A stretch of DNA of 64,000 nucleotides, from NCBI RefSeq assembly GCF_019175285.1, contig NC_056523.1:179086319-179150318 (forward strand), given 5' to 3'. The notes under the pieces were generated by a model. The model made no database searches and was not told the DNA's origin. It worked only from the letters and a program-made list of their open reading frames with translations. This stretch comes from Sceloporus undulatus (Eukaryota > Chordata > Lepidosauria > Squamata > Phrynosomatidae). Position numbers and translations under genes: made by a program. Shown here one piece after another: positions 23,496 through 32,500 of the stretch (position 1 is its first letter; each line of letters starts with the position of its first letter).

Positions 23496-24107
23496 CGCTG
23501 GTGTGAGGGAGACAACGAACACTGCTCTTTAAGGGGTTTTTTGGACTTCAGCTCCCAGAATGCCAGGCCATTGGGCAACACGACTGAGGCTTCTGGGAGA
23601 TGAAGTCCCAAATCTTAGAAGAGCGCAGTTCGGGGTGCTGTAATATTATATGTCAGTGGTCCCCAAACTGTGCTCTTTAAAGGATTTCAGACTTCATCTC
23701 CCAGAATGCCAAGCTACTGGACAACATGGCAGAGGCTTCTGGGAGATGAAAGCCACGATCTCTTAGATTAGAAGATCACAGTTTAGGATACTATACTATT
23801 ACAGTATATATCAGTGGCCCCAAACTGTGCTCTTTAAGGGGTTTTGGACTTCAGCTCCCAGAATCCCAGTCTATTGGTCAACGTGGCTGAGGCTTCTGGG
23901 AGATGAAGTCCAAAAATCTCTTAAAGGGGACAGTTTGGGGTACTATACTGTAATATTACAATATATATCAGTAGTCCCCAAACTGTGCTCTTCTAAGGGA
24001 TTGTGGACTTCAGCTCCCAGAATACCAGGCTATTGGGCAACATGGCTGAGGCTTCTGGGAGATGAAGTCCACAATCTCTTAAAGGGCAGAACTTGGGGAC
24101 CACTGTG
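23496..24107. repeat. Four-unit tandem array of a hAT-type MITE
   Basis: Units begin near 23496 (left part lost), 23654, 23812 and 23969, a 157-158 bp period. Each holds a foldback: GTCCCCAAACTGTGCTCTTT, then GACTTCAGCTCCCAGAAT, then GGCTTCTGGGAGATGAAGTC and a CACAGTTTGGGG-type end. Units are joined by an AT-rich spacer (ACTGTAATATTACA-like). CAGTGGTCCCC termini mark a hAT-type non-autonomous family. Confidence 0.85.
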
Positions 24108-24108
24108 A

Positions 24109-24200
24109 GACTAACTGAAAGGAACAACTTGGCAGCATGAACTTTCCTAGACTTAACTCTACTTCCTCAGATATGCACTTAGTGGAGTGGAAAGCCAGGG

Positions 24201-24232
<32 letters not shown>

Positions 24233-24318
24233 GCCCTTGGTGTGTGAGGATGTCAATTTGAATTCAATAATCCTTTGCATATGGAAATGAAGTGGCAAGA
24301 AGAGAAAGAAGTGTGTAT
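24109..24318 (+). mobile_element. Penelope-like terminal fragment
   Basis: GAGACTAACTGAAAGGAACA, CAGCATGAACTTTCCTAGAC and TCTACTTCCTCAGAT match the left end of the Penelope-like copy at 52205. An (AC)n-(AT)n microsatellite (24200-24232) interrupts it, and it runs straight into a minisatellite. Confidence 0.55.
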
Positions 24319-24850
24319 CTTGCTGAAGGTTTAAAGCCACAAAGTGTTGCTTTGGTTCAAAGTCTGTGTGTGTGAGGGAGAGGTTGGGTATGTGCCATGG
24401 TAAAGGTTAAAACCACAGAGCATTGCTTTGCTTCAAAAATCTGTGTGTGTGAGAGAGAGATATTGTGTATGTGTCATGATAAAGGTTTAAACCACAAAGC
24501 ACTTCTTTGCACCGAAGACTCTGCATATGAATGTGTGTGCGTGAAAGATTGTGTATTTGCCTTGCTAAAGGTTTAAACCACAAAGCATTGCTTTGTACCT
24601 AACCATGGGTTAACCATATGTGTATGAGGGATTGTATGTGTCATGCTAAAGGTTTAAGCAAATTATTGCTTTGCATGAAGTCTCTGTGTGTGAGTGAGTG
24701 AGTGAGCGAGAGACTGTATATGTGTTATGCTAAAGGTTTAAACCATAAAACATTGCTTTGCACTTAAGTGTGCATCTGTGAAAGAGCAAGAGAAAGATTG
24801 CATATGTGTCATGCTAAAGGTAAAGCATTGTCTTGCACCGAAGTCTCTGT
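24318..24850 (+). repeat. 76-86 bp minisatellite, seven units
   Basis: The core AAAGGTTTAAACCACAAAGC, ATTGCTTTGCACC and a GTGTGTGAGAGA-rich end recur, with the AAAGG anchor near 24326, 24402, 24481, 24567, 24648, 24732 and 24816. Units differ by point changes and by the length of the GT/GA run. It follows directly on a Penelope-like tail. Confidence 0.82.
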
Positions 24851-25030
24851 CTCTGTATGTTGATGTGCTTTCAAGTTGCCTGCCCATTCATTTCATAGTG
24901 TTTTCTTCCACAGAGTACACAGAGGTGGTTTTGCCTTTTCCTTTCTCTGAAATGTAACCTATGTTGATCTCCCATCCAAATACTAACCAGCATTGCCCTG
25001 CTTAGCTTTCATGAGCTACACTACAGCTGC
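24845..25030 (-). mobile_element. 5S-rRNA-headed SINE copy
   Basis: GATCTCCCATCCAAATACTA and CCCTGCTTAGCTTTCATGAG are the 5S-like head reversed; GGTGGTTTTGCCTTTTCCTT is the shared middle. A second member of the family at 51825. Confidence 0.75.
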
Positions 25031-25142
25031 AACTTCAAATGCCCTTGTTTGACGACTATGAGACAAGAAGGGAAAGCCGTTGGGTCTGTGCTCATGTCAG
25101 TGTCCCTGACGGCCTTGGGATGACCACTGTAGCAAATGCAAA

Positions 25143-25262
25143 CAAAAATCCATCAGTGATACCTTTATTGGCCAACCAAAATGCACAATATACTTGTTGC
25201 AAGCTTTTGAAGCTCCATGGGCTTCTTCATCAGGGAAGATGTTACAGATGTCACTGTAGCAA
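25143..25262. repeat. Interspersed retroelement fragment, family unsure
   Basis: TGATACCTTTATTGGCCAAC and CATGGGCTTCTTCATCAGG form a block I recognise as widely repeated in fish and reptile genomes. It is probably the 3' tail of a retroelement, but I cannot name the family. Confidence 0.35.
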
Positions 25263-25681
25263 ATGACTATGTACGCTTCATTGATTTAATCCAGTAAAAT
25301 GGTTCTTGGCAAGTCACATAAAATCAATCTTTCAGGATCAAACTCCAGAGCCTAGAGAAGTTCCTTTCTTGGTGGTTACCTCCCAGAATCTCCATCTGGA
25401 ATACTAAGAAGCCAAACGCCCAGTTGCTTGCCCACACACATCATTTGGCATTCAAAGGCACACTGCTGCCTCTGGAAGTGGCAAGGTCCATTTACTTGTT
25501 CAGCCAGTAACAGATGCTGGGACATGAATAATTCCTATCACTGTGTAAAATAATTAAGAGTTGTCTTCATTGTGGCACAGCATTAAGGAAGAACACCGAG
25601 TTCTGGGTGATAGCATTTACGCTGGAGAAAAAGTGGTTATGACTGGGCTTTTAGAAAAGTAAGGAAATGCTTTGCAATCTA

Positions 25682-25908
25682 GGATCCAAAACACACTGCA
25701 GCAATAATCCAGTTTGAGACCGCTTTAACTTCCCTGACTTGATGCTAGGGAATTCTGGGAACTGTAGTTTTGTGAGACATTTAGCCTACTCAGTCAGAGA
25801 GCGCCGGTGCCACAATAAACTACGATTCCCAGGATTCCCTAGCACTGAACCAGAGAAGTTAAATCAGTCTCAAACTGGATTATTTCTGCCGTGTGTTTTG
25901 GACCTAAG
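25682..25908. mobile_element. Foldback MITE (CAAAACACACTGCAG family), full copy
   Basis: CCAAAACACACTGCAGCAAT with GAGACCGCTTTAACT, and inverted on the right GCCGTGTGTTTTGG. The centre is a second palindrome around GGGAATTCTGGGAACTGTAG / CTACGATTCCCAGGATTCCC. Almost the whole 227 bp can fold on itself. Confidence 0.82.
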
Positions 25909-27654
25909 GACCCAAGTGGCACAGGACAGTGGAAGACTGGTAGAACTTTAATTGGTGGAAAAGACTAGAATTGGGCATTCAACTTAAAAGCACTGAGGTA
26001 GTATCTCAGATCAGATATTGCCTATAGGAAGACAGTAGAGAGGGATAGAAAGGGTACAGTAGGCACTTGGATTTTGGGCGGACAGTCAAAAGCCCCCAAT
26101 ATTGATAGCTAGATAAGCAGTGAGTTCTGCAGACATCAGCACAAAAGCAAGAATAGTAAATTGAGGAAGATTTATGAGAACGGAGGAATGGGACCAGAAC
26201 CGGCAACGTCTTGCATGTTTTTATATTTGATGATACAACAGAAACCACTTTTGTGAAGTCAAGCCAGTCATGTTACATGAATAACAGATAAGTCTGCTTC
26301 CCTGTCCTACCACAAACCCAGTGTGATTCTATTTAAAATATGAACACTTTTACCAAGAATGCGTTTTGTAAGAGGGTCTCCCATGCAGAGACCAACAGTA
26401 GGTATGAATTTTTAAAATGCCGGTTTTCGGGTAGTTTGTGGGAAGAAATAACACAGCAGGTTTGCATCTGACCAAGCTAGCGGTCTGTCCTAATTATGAA
26501 AAAATACTTACAGCATTGGTGAACTGCATTTCATGCAAAAAGAATTACACTCATAGAAGTCCTAAATGGGAAGATGTTGGTGCTGAAAACTATGTGCGAA
26601 TGTAGGCCCAAAGCATCCCAGATTTTAAAATGCTTACCGGAAGTAATCATTTTTTTGTTATTATTATTTACTGTTTAATTTGCAAAAGGATTTCTCAGTC
26701 TTTCAATATTATTTATGCAGGTCATTAATGTTCTTTATGTATAAATGTTGCAACTATGAATGACAGAAAAAGATCAACAGGTCCAGGCTCCAGCACCATA
26801 CAGTGGACTGTTTGCTATCTGAACACTGGACCCTTCCATACCTGAATTTGCGCTACAGAAGAAACCGAGCAGTGGTTATTAAACTCTGTTTCAGAAAGTG
26901 GACATATAGATATTTGAGGCCTACAACTCCCATCAGTCTTAGCCCACATAGCGAATGGTGTGGGATTGTGAGAGCCGCAGTCCAAAAACACTTGGGAGGT
27001 CACAAAGGCCTACCACCCCTTAGAAGTTTATGCATTAACCACAATGTTTTCTAAGACAGATTGTCCACTGTGTAAAGCAGCGGGAGAATCTTGGGGCATG
27101 TTTTACAATGTAGTCCTTGTTTACATGAAGCAACAATAAGGTTCACCAAAGTCCACTGCTTCCCACAAATGGAATATTCCCCAGAATCTTCTCCAATACA
27201 CTGAAGCTTTGTAGGGGAGACATAGATAGAAGCACCTTCTGTGGTGGCAGAGAAGTGCAAAATGGGTGCTGCTGGAAGGGTTCAGTGAAGTCAATCTGAA
27301 AACCATGAGAGTGTATTGCGCAAGTACTGGAATTGCTTGGAACTAAAAATGTATAGCTCCCTACTAATTATATCCCAGTCCTAATTATACTAAAGATAGT
27401 TTCCCCAGCCCAATCTGTCCTGCAACAATCTGAATTTCAGTGTTTTACCTGTTAACAAACCTAAGCAGTGCTACTTATCTACAAATTGGATTCATTTACT
27501 GAAATCCATTCAAGATAGTCAAGACAGTAACAGTGTTTTTAGCCAATTTTTACTGTACACCTTTTAAAAAATTGCAATCAGTTGCATTTGGCTGTTTGTA
27601 AGTCTTGTCATGGCAGAATCAATTTTGGGGAAACCTGATTGACAAACCTTTCTT
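25909..27654. other. Intergenic, no gene seen
   Basis: Between MBD6 and DDIT3. Only a worn hAT-type scrap (26916-27020: CTACAACTCCCATCAGTCTT) is recognised; no exon or conserved element is apparent. Confidence 0.45.
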
Positions 27655-27925
27655 TTAAACCACCATGGCTGTTATCCTACAGAATCTTGGGATTTGTAGT
27701 GTTCTGAGAGGCGCCAGTACTCTTTGGCAGAGGCGGCTAAAGGCTTTGTAAAACTACAGTCTCCAGGGTCCCACAGGATGGAGCTCCAGTGCTTAAAAGT
27801 GGTGTTCAAACTGTATTATTGCTACAGAGGAGAGACACACTCAGGTCCAAAACACACTGCAGAAATAATCCAGTTTAGGACTGCTTTAACTGAGCTGGCT
27901 CAGTGCTAAGGAATTCTGGGGGAAA
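27655..27925. mobile_element. Two broken foldback MITEs in series
   Basis: A diverged foldback (about 27655-27825: AATCTTGGGATTTGTAGTG and AAAACTACAGTCTCCAGGGT) is followed by the left half of another (27841-27925: GTCCAAAACACACTGCAGAA). Confidence 0.6.
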
Positions 27926-27992
27926 TTCAAAGACATAGTAGTGTTAGTCTGTGGGATCAGTAAGTAGAGAGATGGATGGCACCTTTGAGACT

Positions 27993-28105
27993 CACTGAAA
28001 GAAAGGCGTTGGAGAAGAGTGCTGAGGATATCATGGACAGCCAAAAGGACAAACAAATGAGTCTTAGAGAAGACCAAGCTGGAAATCTCCCTGGAAGACA
28101 GACAG
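27993..28105 (+). mobile_element. RTE-like LINE fragment
   Basis: The translation ALEKSAEDIMDSQKDKQMSL parallels KRAEDPMGSQKDKQMG in the RTE-like piece near 21.8 kb, in the opposite orientation. It is joined directly to a Penelope-type terminus on its left and a tRNA-headed SINE on its right. Confidence 0.5.
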
Positions 28106-28195
28106 GGTGGTCTAGTGGTTTGAGCGCTGGAAGACCAGGATCTAAATCCAGCCTTGGTCATGGAAACCCAGTGGGTGACCTTTGCCAAGTCCAAT
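28106..28195 (+). mobile_element. tRNA-headed SINE, head only
   Basis: GTGGTCTAGTGGTTTGAGCG, AAGACCAGGATCTAAATCC and GGGTGACCTTTGCCAAGTC; truncated after the central domain. Confidence 0.75.
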
Positions 28196-28299
28196 TGTCC
28201 CCATGTGAATCAATGATTATAATGCTTTTAGAAAATGGCCATTTCCCACCACTTTTACAATTTGACAACCAATTTGGGGGATCCCTTACAACAACACTG

Positions 28300-28555
28300 G
28301 TCCCCAAACTGTGCCCTGTAAGAGATTTGGGACTTCATCTCCCAGACGCCTCAGCCATCTTGGCCTATAGTCTGGGATTCTGGGAACTGGAGTCCAAAAG
28401 CCCTTAAAGAGCACAGATTGAGGACCACTGATGTATAATATTACAGTACCCAAACTGTGCCCTGTAAGAGATTTGGGACTTCATTTCCCAGAAGCCTCAG
28501 CTATATTGGCCCATTCTGGGAGCTGGAGTCCAAAAGCCCTTAAAGGGCCCCTTAC
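28300..28555. repeat. Two-unit tandem of the same hAT-type MITE
   Basis: Units at about 28303-28432 and 28442-28555 share CCAAACTGTGCCCTGTAAGA and CCAAAAGCCCTTAAAG. The joint ATGTATAATATTACAGTA resembles the spacers of the 23.5 kb array. Confidence 0.8.
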
Positions 28556-28559
28556 AATG

Positions 28560-28712
28560 TCAGTTTTCAAAATGTATTTTGAGTTACAATTACTTTTAAG
28601 TTGTAATTGACTTTGGTGTGTACTGTTTTTTTCCCTTCTGTTGTAACCCGCCTTGATTCCCTGTGAAAAGGCGGGCTATAAACAAATTATATTATTATTA
28701 TTGTTATATAAA
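28560..28712 (+). mobile_element. L2-type LINE tail
   Basis: GTAACCCGCCTTGATTCCCT, then AGGCGGGCTATAAACAAATT and ATT repeats: the classic L2-like 3' end. Confidence 0.7.
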
Positions 28713-28835
28713 AATGAGGTTGATGCTGCTAAGAATTCTGCAAAAGTACTTCCACAATAACTGCCATTTAGGCCAGACTGATGCTGACCTCAGAGAGGAG
28801 GCCTGGCCCTTTAAGCCACAGGAAGGGGCGTGGCG

Positions 28836-28843
28836 TGACGTCA
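28836..28843 (+). promoter_or_regulatory. Full palindromic CRE/ATF site
   Basis: TGACGTCA, a perfect 8-bp ATF/CREB palindrome, at the upstream edge of the CpG island. Such sites bind CREB/ATF dimers, including ATF6-type and XBP1-type factors with flanking constraints; which one acts here is unknown. Confidence 0.6.
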
Positions 28844-29032
28844 TAAAGGCCGTGGCCTAAGGAAGATAGCCGCTGGGCGCCTCGTCCTCCCTCCCTCCCT
28901 CCTTGGCGAGCGACGCTCTAGGCCTCCACGTCGTTGGGACGGGCGCGAGCGAGGGTCAACGTATGTCCGTTGAGGAGGACCGTCCAAGGTCAGGGCTTGC
29001 CCAGCGCGCGCCGCCAAGGCGGTTGCCAGGCG

Positions 29033-29042
29033 ATTGCATCAT
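29033..29042 (+). promoter_or_regulatory. C/EBP-ATF composite site (CARE/AARE)
   Basis: The sequence ATTGCATCAT followed by CCC is the core through which ATF4-C/EBP beta (and ATF2) activate CHOP during amino-acid limitation in mammals. Its place roughly 300-400 bp before the leader exon fits the mammalian promoter. Confidence 0.82.
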
Positions 29043-29054
29043 CCCTTCCTGCGC

Positions 29055-29063
29055 ATGACTCAT
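29055..29063 (+). promoter_or_regulatory. AP-1 site
   Basis: ATGACTCAT, a perfect AP-1 core, starts 12 bp after the composite site. The mammalian CHOP promoter also has an AP-1 element beside its composite site. Confidence 0.7.
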
Positions 29064-29240
29064 CCCGCTCAAAGGCTCGTGACCCTTAGAAGGCGGGGCG
29101 GAGCAGGCAGGGCGGAGCTTCGGGCGGCGCCACTTCCGGGTATGACGGAGCCGCCTCCAACTCAGCGGAGCTACGTCACGAAGAAAAGAAGGAGGAGGAG
29201 GAGAGGAGGAGGAGGAACTAAGACAGCCACGACGACGGCG

Positions 29241-29307
29241 ATTGGCCAGCGGAGGGGGTCTCTCTGTGTCGTCTCCACCAATGAAAATGCGCGGCGTCGC
29301 GGATTGG
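29241..29307 (+). promoter_or_regulatory. Cluster of three CCAAT boxes
   Basis: ATTGG at 29241-29245 and 29303-29307 (CCAAT on the minus strand) and CCAAT at 29278-29282. A canonical ER-stress element is CCAAT-N9-CCACG. The nearest fits are imperfect: a CCACG sits 9 bp from the first box but in the opposite orientation, and CGGCG follows the second at 9 bp. Confidence 0.5.
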
Positions 29308-29329
29308 CCAGAGGTGGCGCAAGGGTTGC

Positions 29330-29507
29330 GTCATGCTCCGGAGCCTGGAAGGAGTTGCCTCTCAAGCTGAGGAGGAGCGTCAGTTGGCGTTTGGAAGCCG
29401 GCAGCAGAGGAAGCAGGAGAAGGATGCTCCGCGAGGGGACGATGCCAGGGAGAGAGCGAGAGCAGCGGGGCGGAGAGAAAGCGGGGGAGAAGGGGCCGCG
29501 CAGGAAG
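29330..29507 (+). other. DDIT3: DDIT3 exon 1 (leader, start approximate)
   Basis: The 3' edge is firm: AGGAAG|GTGAGG at 29507, in phase 0 for the uORF. The 5' edge is a guess; no TATA box is evident in this GC-rich stretch. An ATG at 29333 would open a different frame that overlaps the CHOP start after splicing, so transcription probably begins 3' of it. Confidence 0.65.
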
Positions 29508-32500
29508 GTGAGGACTGTATATAGCGGGCTGAGTGCTGCTGGAGACCCGGGTTCCAGTGCTTGCTCAGTCATAGAAGCCCACCGGGTGACCTTGAGCCAG
29601 TCACACCCTCTCAGCCTCAGAGGGAGGCAATGGTAAACAGCCTCCAAAGAAACCTTGCCGAGGATCGGGTGGCCTTAGGGTCCCCAGGAGTTGGAAAGGA
29701 CTTGAAGGCACGCCGCAACAAGGCAGCAATTGCAGAGTCACCAGAGGCCCCCTTTCTCTGTTCTGTCCGGGACACGTCCTCCATTTCGTCCTTCTCTTCA
29801 AGAGGAATTTCACTGTTTCATTCTGAACCTGACTAATAAGCATGGCCTTATATTTATGTTCAAATATACATTATATATTGTATGTTTATATTTATATATA
29901 AGCTATAGAATATATGATGATGATGATGATGATGATTAGTGTTTTCCAGCTTTCCTTTTGTGGCGTCCTCCGTTTCTCTCGGATGCCTTGTATATTTGCA
30001 GTGCTTTGTCCTCCCTTGAGGCCAGGAGGACACCTGGGTGGCCCTGCCTTAAGGTCTCCCTGAGTCAGGAGTGACTCGAAGGCACAGGCGACAGCAGCAG
30101 CAGCAGCAAAGATTAAACAGTGATTTATTTCTTAAACGAAAAGGGCGGAAGAGGCAAGCGTCTGCTGTTGAGAAGAGTGTCTAGCACAACCCTCCTCCAT
30201 GGGCTGCCTGCTTCATCGTATTTGTCTGCCTGCCTTCAAGTCGTTTTATGGCGACTCTAAGGCCAGACCTATCATGGCTTTTCTTGGCAAGCTTCTCTTC
30301 AGAGGGGGCCTGCCGTTTCCTTCCTCTGAGGCTGAGAGAGTGTGACTTGCCCAAGGTCACCCGGTGGGTTTCATGGTTGAGCCAGGATTCGAACCCTGGT
30401 CTCCAGAGTCCCTCAAACCACTCCTCCACACAGGCTCAGCTGGCACCATCTGATGAAGCAGACTGAGTCTACGAAGGCTCCTGCTTACAGCTTCTTTCCT
30501 GTCCCAAACGTGCTCCAAGAGCACTTTGCATGCTGATATTCTGGACCAGTGGTCCCCAAACTGCGCCCATTAAAGGGTTTTGGACCTCAGCTCCCAGAAC
30601 CCCAGGCTATTGGCCAACATGGCTGAGGCTTCTGGGGGAGGAAGTCCAAGATCTCTTAAAGGGCACAGTTTGGGGACCACTGTTCTAGACTAACACAGCC
30701 ACACCTTTGAATGTAGATTATAGGGTTCAGAGGAAGGGCCTTCTCTGTTAGCCTTCCTCCTTCCTGCTCCTTTGTCCTTTCCCCTGCAAGGGAAGTTCTG
30801 GCATGAAAGCTGTCTTCATGAGTCAGGGCTTTCTTTCTTTCTTTCCAGATTTGTGCCCTGATGCTGATGGTCACTCTGCCTTAAATTCCTAATGTCACAT
30901 TTTCAGTAAGGGCTTCCACTCCCCCTGAGTAAGAGCCAAGGTCGTGTAGTAGATTTGAATCCCCATTCAAGTCATGGAAACCCACTGGGTGTCCTTGAAC
31001 AAGTCACACACTCTCAGCCTCAGAGGAAGGAGAAAGTAAATTTCCTCTGAACAAGTCTTAGCAAGAAAACCCTGTGATAGGGCCACCTTATATTAGAAAC
31101 GACTTGAAGGCACACAACAACAACAAGAAAAATCTGGGATTAGCGCCTAGACAATATGCAAGATTTCCCCAGCTTTCGATTCTACGAGATCAAACCTCTC
31201 CCCACCCTGGGAAAAAAAATCCTAGCTATTGCCCAGATTGAGAGCCAGCATGGTGGTGTGGTTTGAGTGTTAGACTGTGGCTTTGGAGATCGGGGTTTGA
31301 ATCCTCCTTCACCTTGGAAACCACTGAGTGACCTTCAGTGAGTCACAGTTTTAGGGTTGCCATAAATCAGAAATGACTTGAAGACACACAACAAGGGATT
31401 AGATTACCAGATACTGTTTTCCCCCTTTTAGCTTTAGACTGTTTTCCACGCCAGTGGATGACTTTACAGTATTACCTAACTGGAAAATAAATAAAGATGA
31501 AAAATTGGAAAAATGTAGAAGGGTTTGGTGCTAACGACTGTTGAGCATATCTAAAAACTCATTATTGAGCAATAAATTCCAAGTGCAGTTGAGTGAGAGA
31601 GAAGTTTTGCATTGTACCAACAGATAAATATAAGCCGAGGACCCAGTTCCAATTCTTTAAAATTATTTTAGTCAACTTGCATACATCTGACTGTGCCTTA
31701 AATTGCATTATGAAGCTAGTGGCACAAAGCTGAAGTCAAGAGGAGAGAACTCAGCAGGCACAACATTACTCTACCAGTAGTAAGGACTCTCAGAGCTTCC
31801 TGCCTAGCCTTGCAGAGAAGATGGCCCTCCTTAAATGTCTGGAGTACTAAAATAGCTGGGGGTTCAGCCAAGTCTGAGGCAACATCCTTTCCCACTGTTG
31901 TGTGTGCTGCTGATGCCTGTTGCAAACTAGGAACAGAACCCTTGCGCCAAGCTATTTTCCTAAGTAGAAACAAATACCTTTTTGTTAATAGAGACTGAGG
32001 TACCCCAGTTGTTAAGCTATGTGAGCAGGCCTGTCTCATTTCCCTGCAAGGATTGCAAAGCTCCTTGCTGAGGATCTTGGATGACTGAGAATGCCTCCTC
32101 ACTTTCCTCCTTGGGGATAACTTCTCTCTTCACCATCAAACCCCCCCCCCCCAACTAGGCTACATAACATTTCCTGGATCCCTAACTCTGCTGGTTTGTT
32201 GCATCACTCGGGGCTGATGAAAAGCTATGGTGCATCCTCTGCGCCTGCTGCCATTCCTCTGGGGTTCATTCTGGTGTTGCAACTTTGATTTTTGATGTGA
32301 AGCATTGCAGGGTGTCCAGTGAGGCTAGGAGGTAGAGCAGTCTTCCATCACCTCACCTCAGGCTCTTCTGAGGTCCAAGAGCCCTTTCATGTCATACAGT
32401 TGCATCACTTTGACTCCACTTTACTTGCTGCGTATGGAATCCTGGGGCTTTGTAGTCGCTAGAACTTTCTGTATGAGAATTCTAAAGGCCCCTGCCTAAA

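Larger units (their letters stand above)
28810..29510 (+). promoter_or_regulatory. DDIT3: DDIT3 CpG-island promoter
   Basis: A 700-bp GC- and CpG-rich block ends at the exon 1 donor. It holds a palindromic CRE, a C/EBP-ATF composite site, an AP-1 site, an ETS-like ACTTCCGGG (29132-29140), a TACGTCA half site (29172-29178), GC boxes and three CCAAT boxes. This architecture fits a stress-inducible housekeeping-type promoter. Confidence 0.8.

Noticed and set aside
22998-23522. Long proline/serine-rich frames on both strands near 23.0-23.5 kb
   Set aside because: GC-rich DNA lacks stops in several frames at once; no frame shows a domain or splice support.
24318-24850. CRISPR-like array
   Set aside because: Units are about 80 bp with no unique spacers between conserved repeats, and the host is a vertebrate; it is a minisatellite.
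29222-29296. Canonical ER-stress element (CCAAT-N9-CCACG)
   Set aside because: Spacing of 9 occurs but the CCACG half is either reversed or mismatched at two positions; only CCAAT boxes are claimed.
29034-29636. 200-codon open frame across the DDIT3 promoter
   Set aside because: It spans the promoter and the exon 1 donor. Only the part from 29424 to 29507 is translated sense (the uORF). The rest is CpG-island coincidence.
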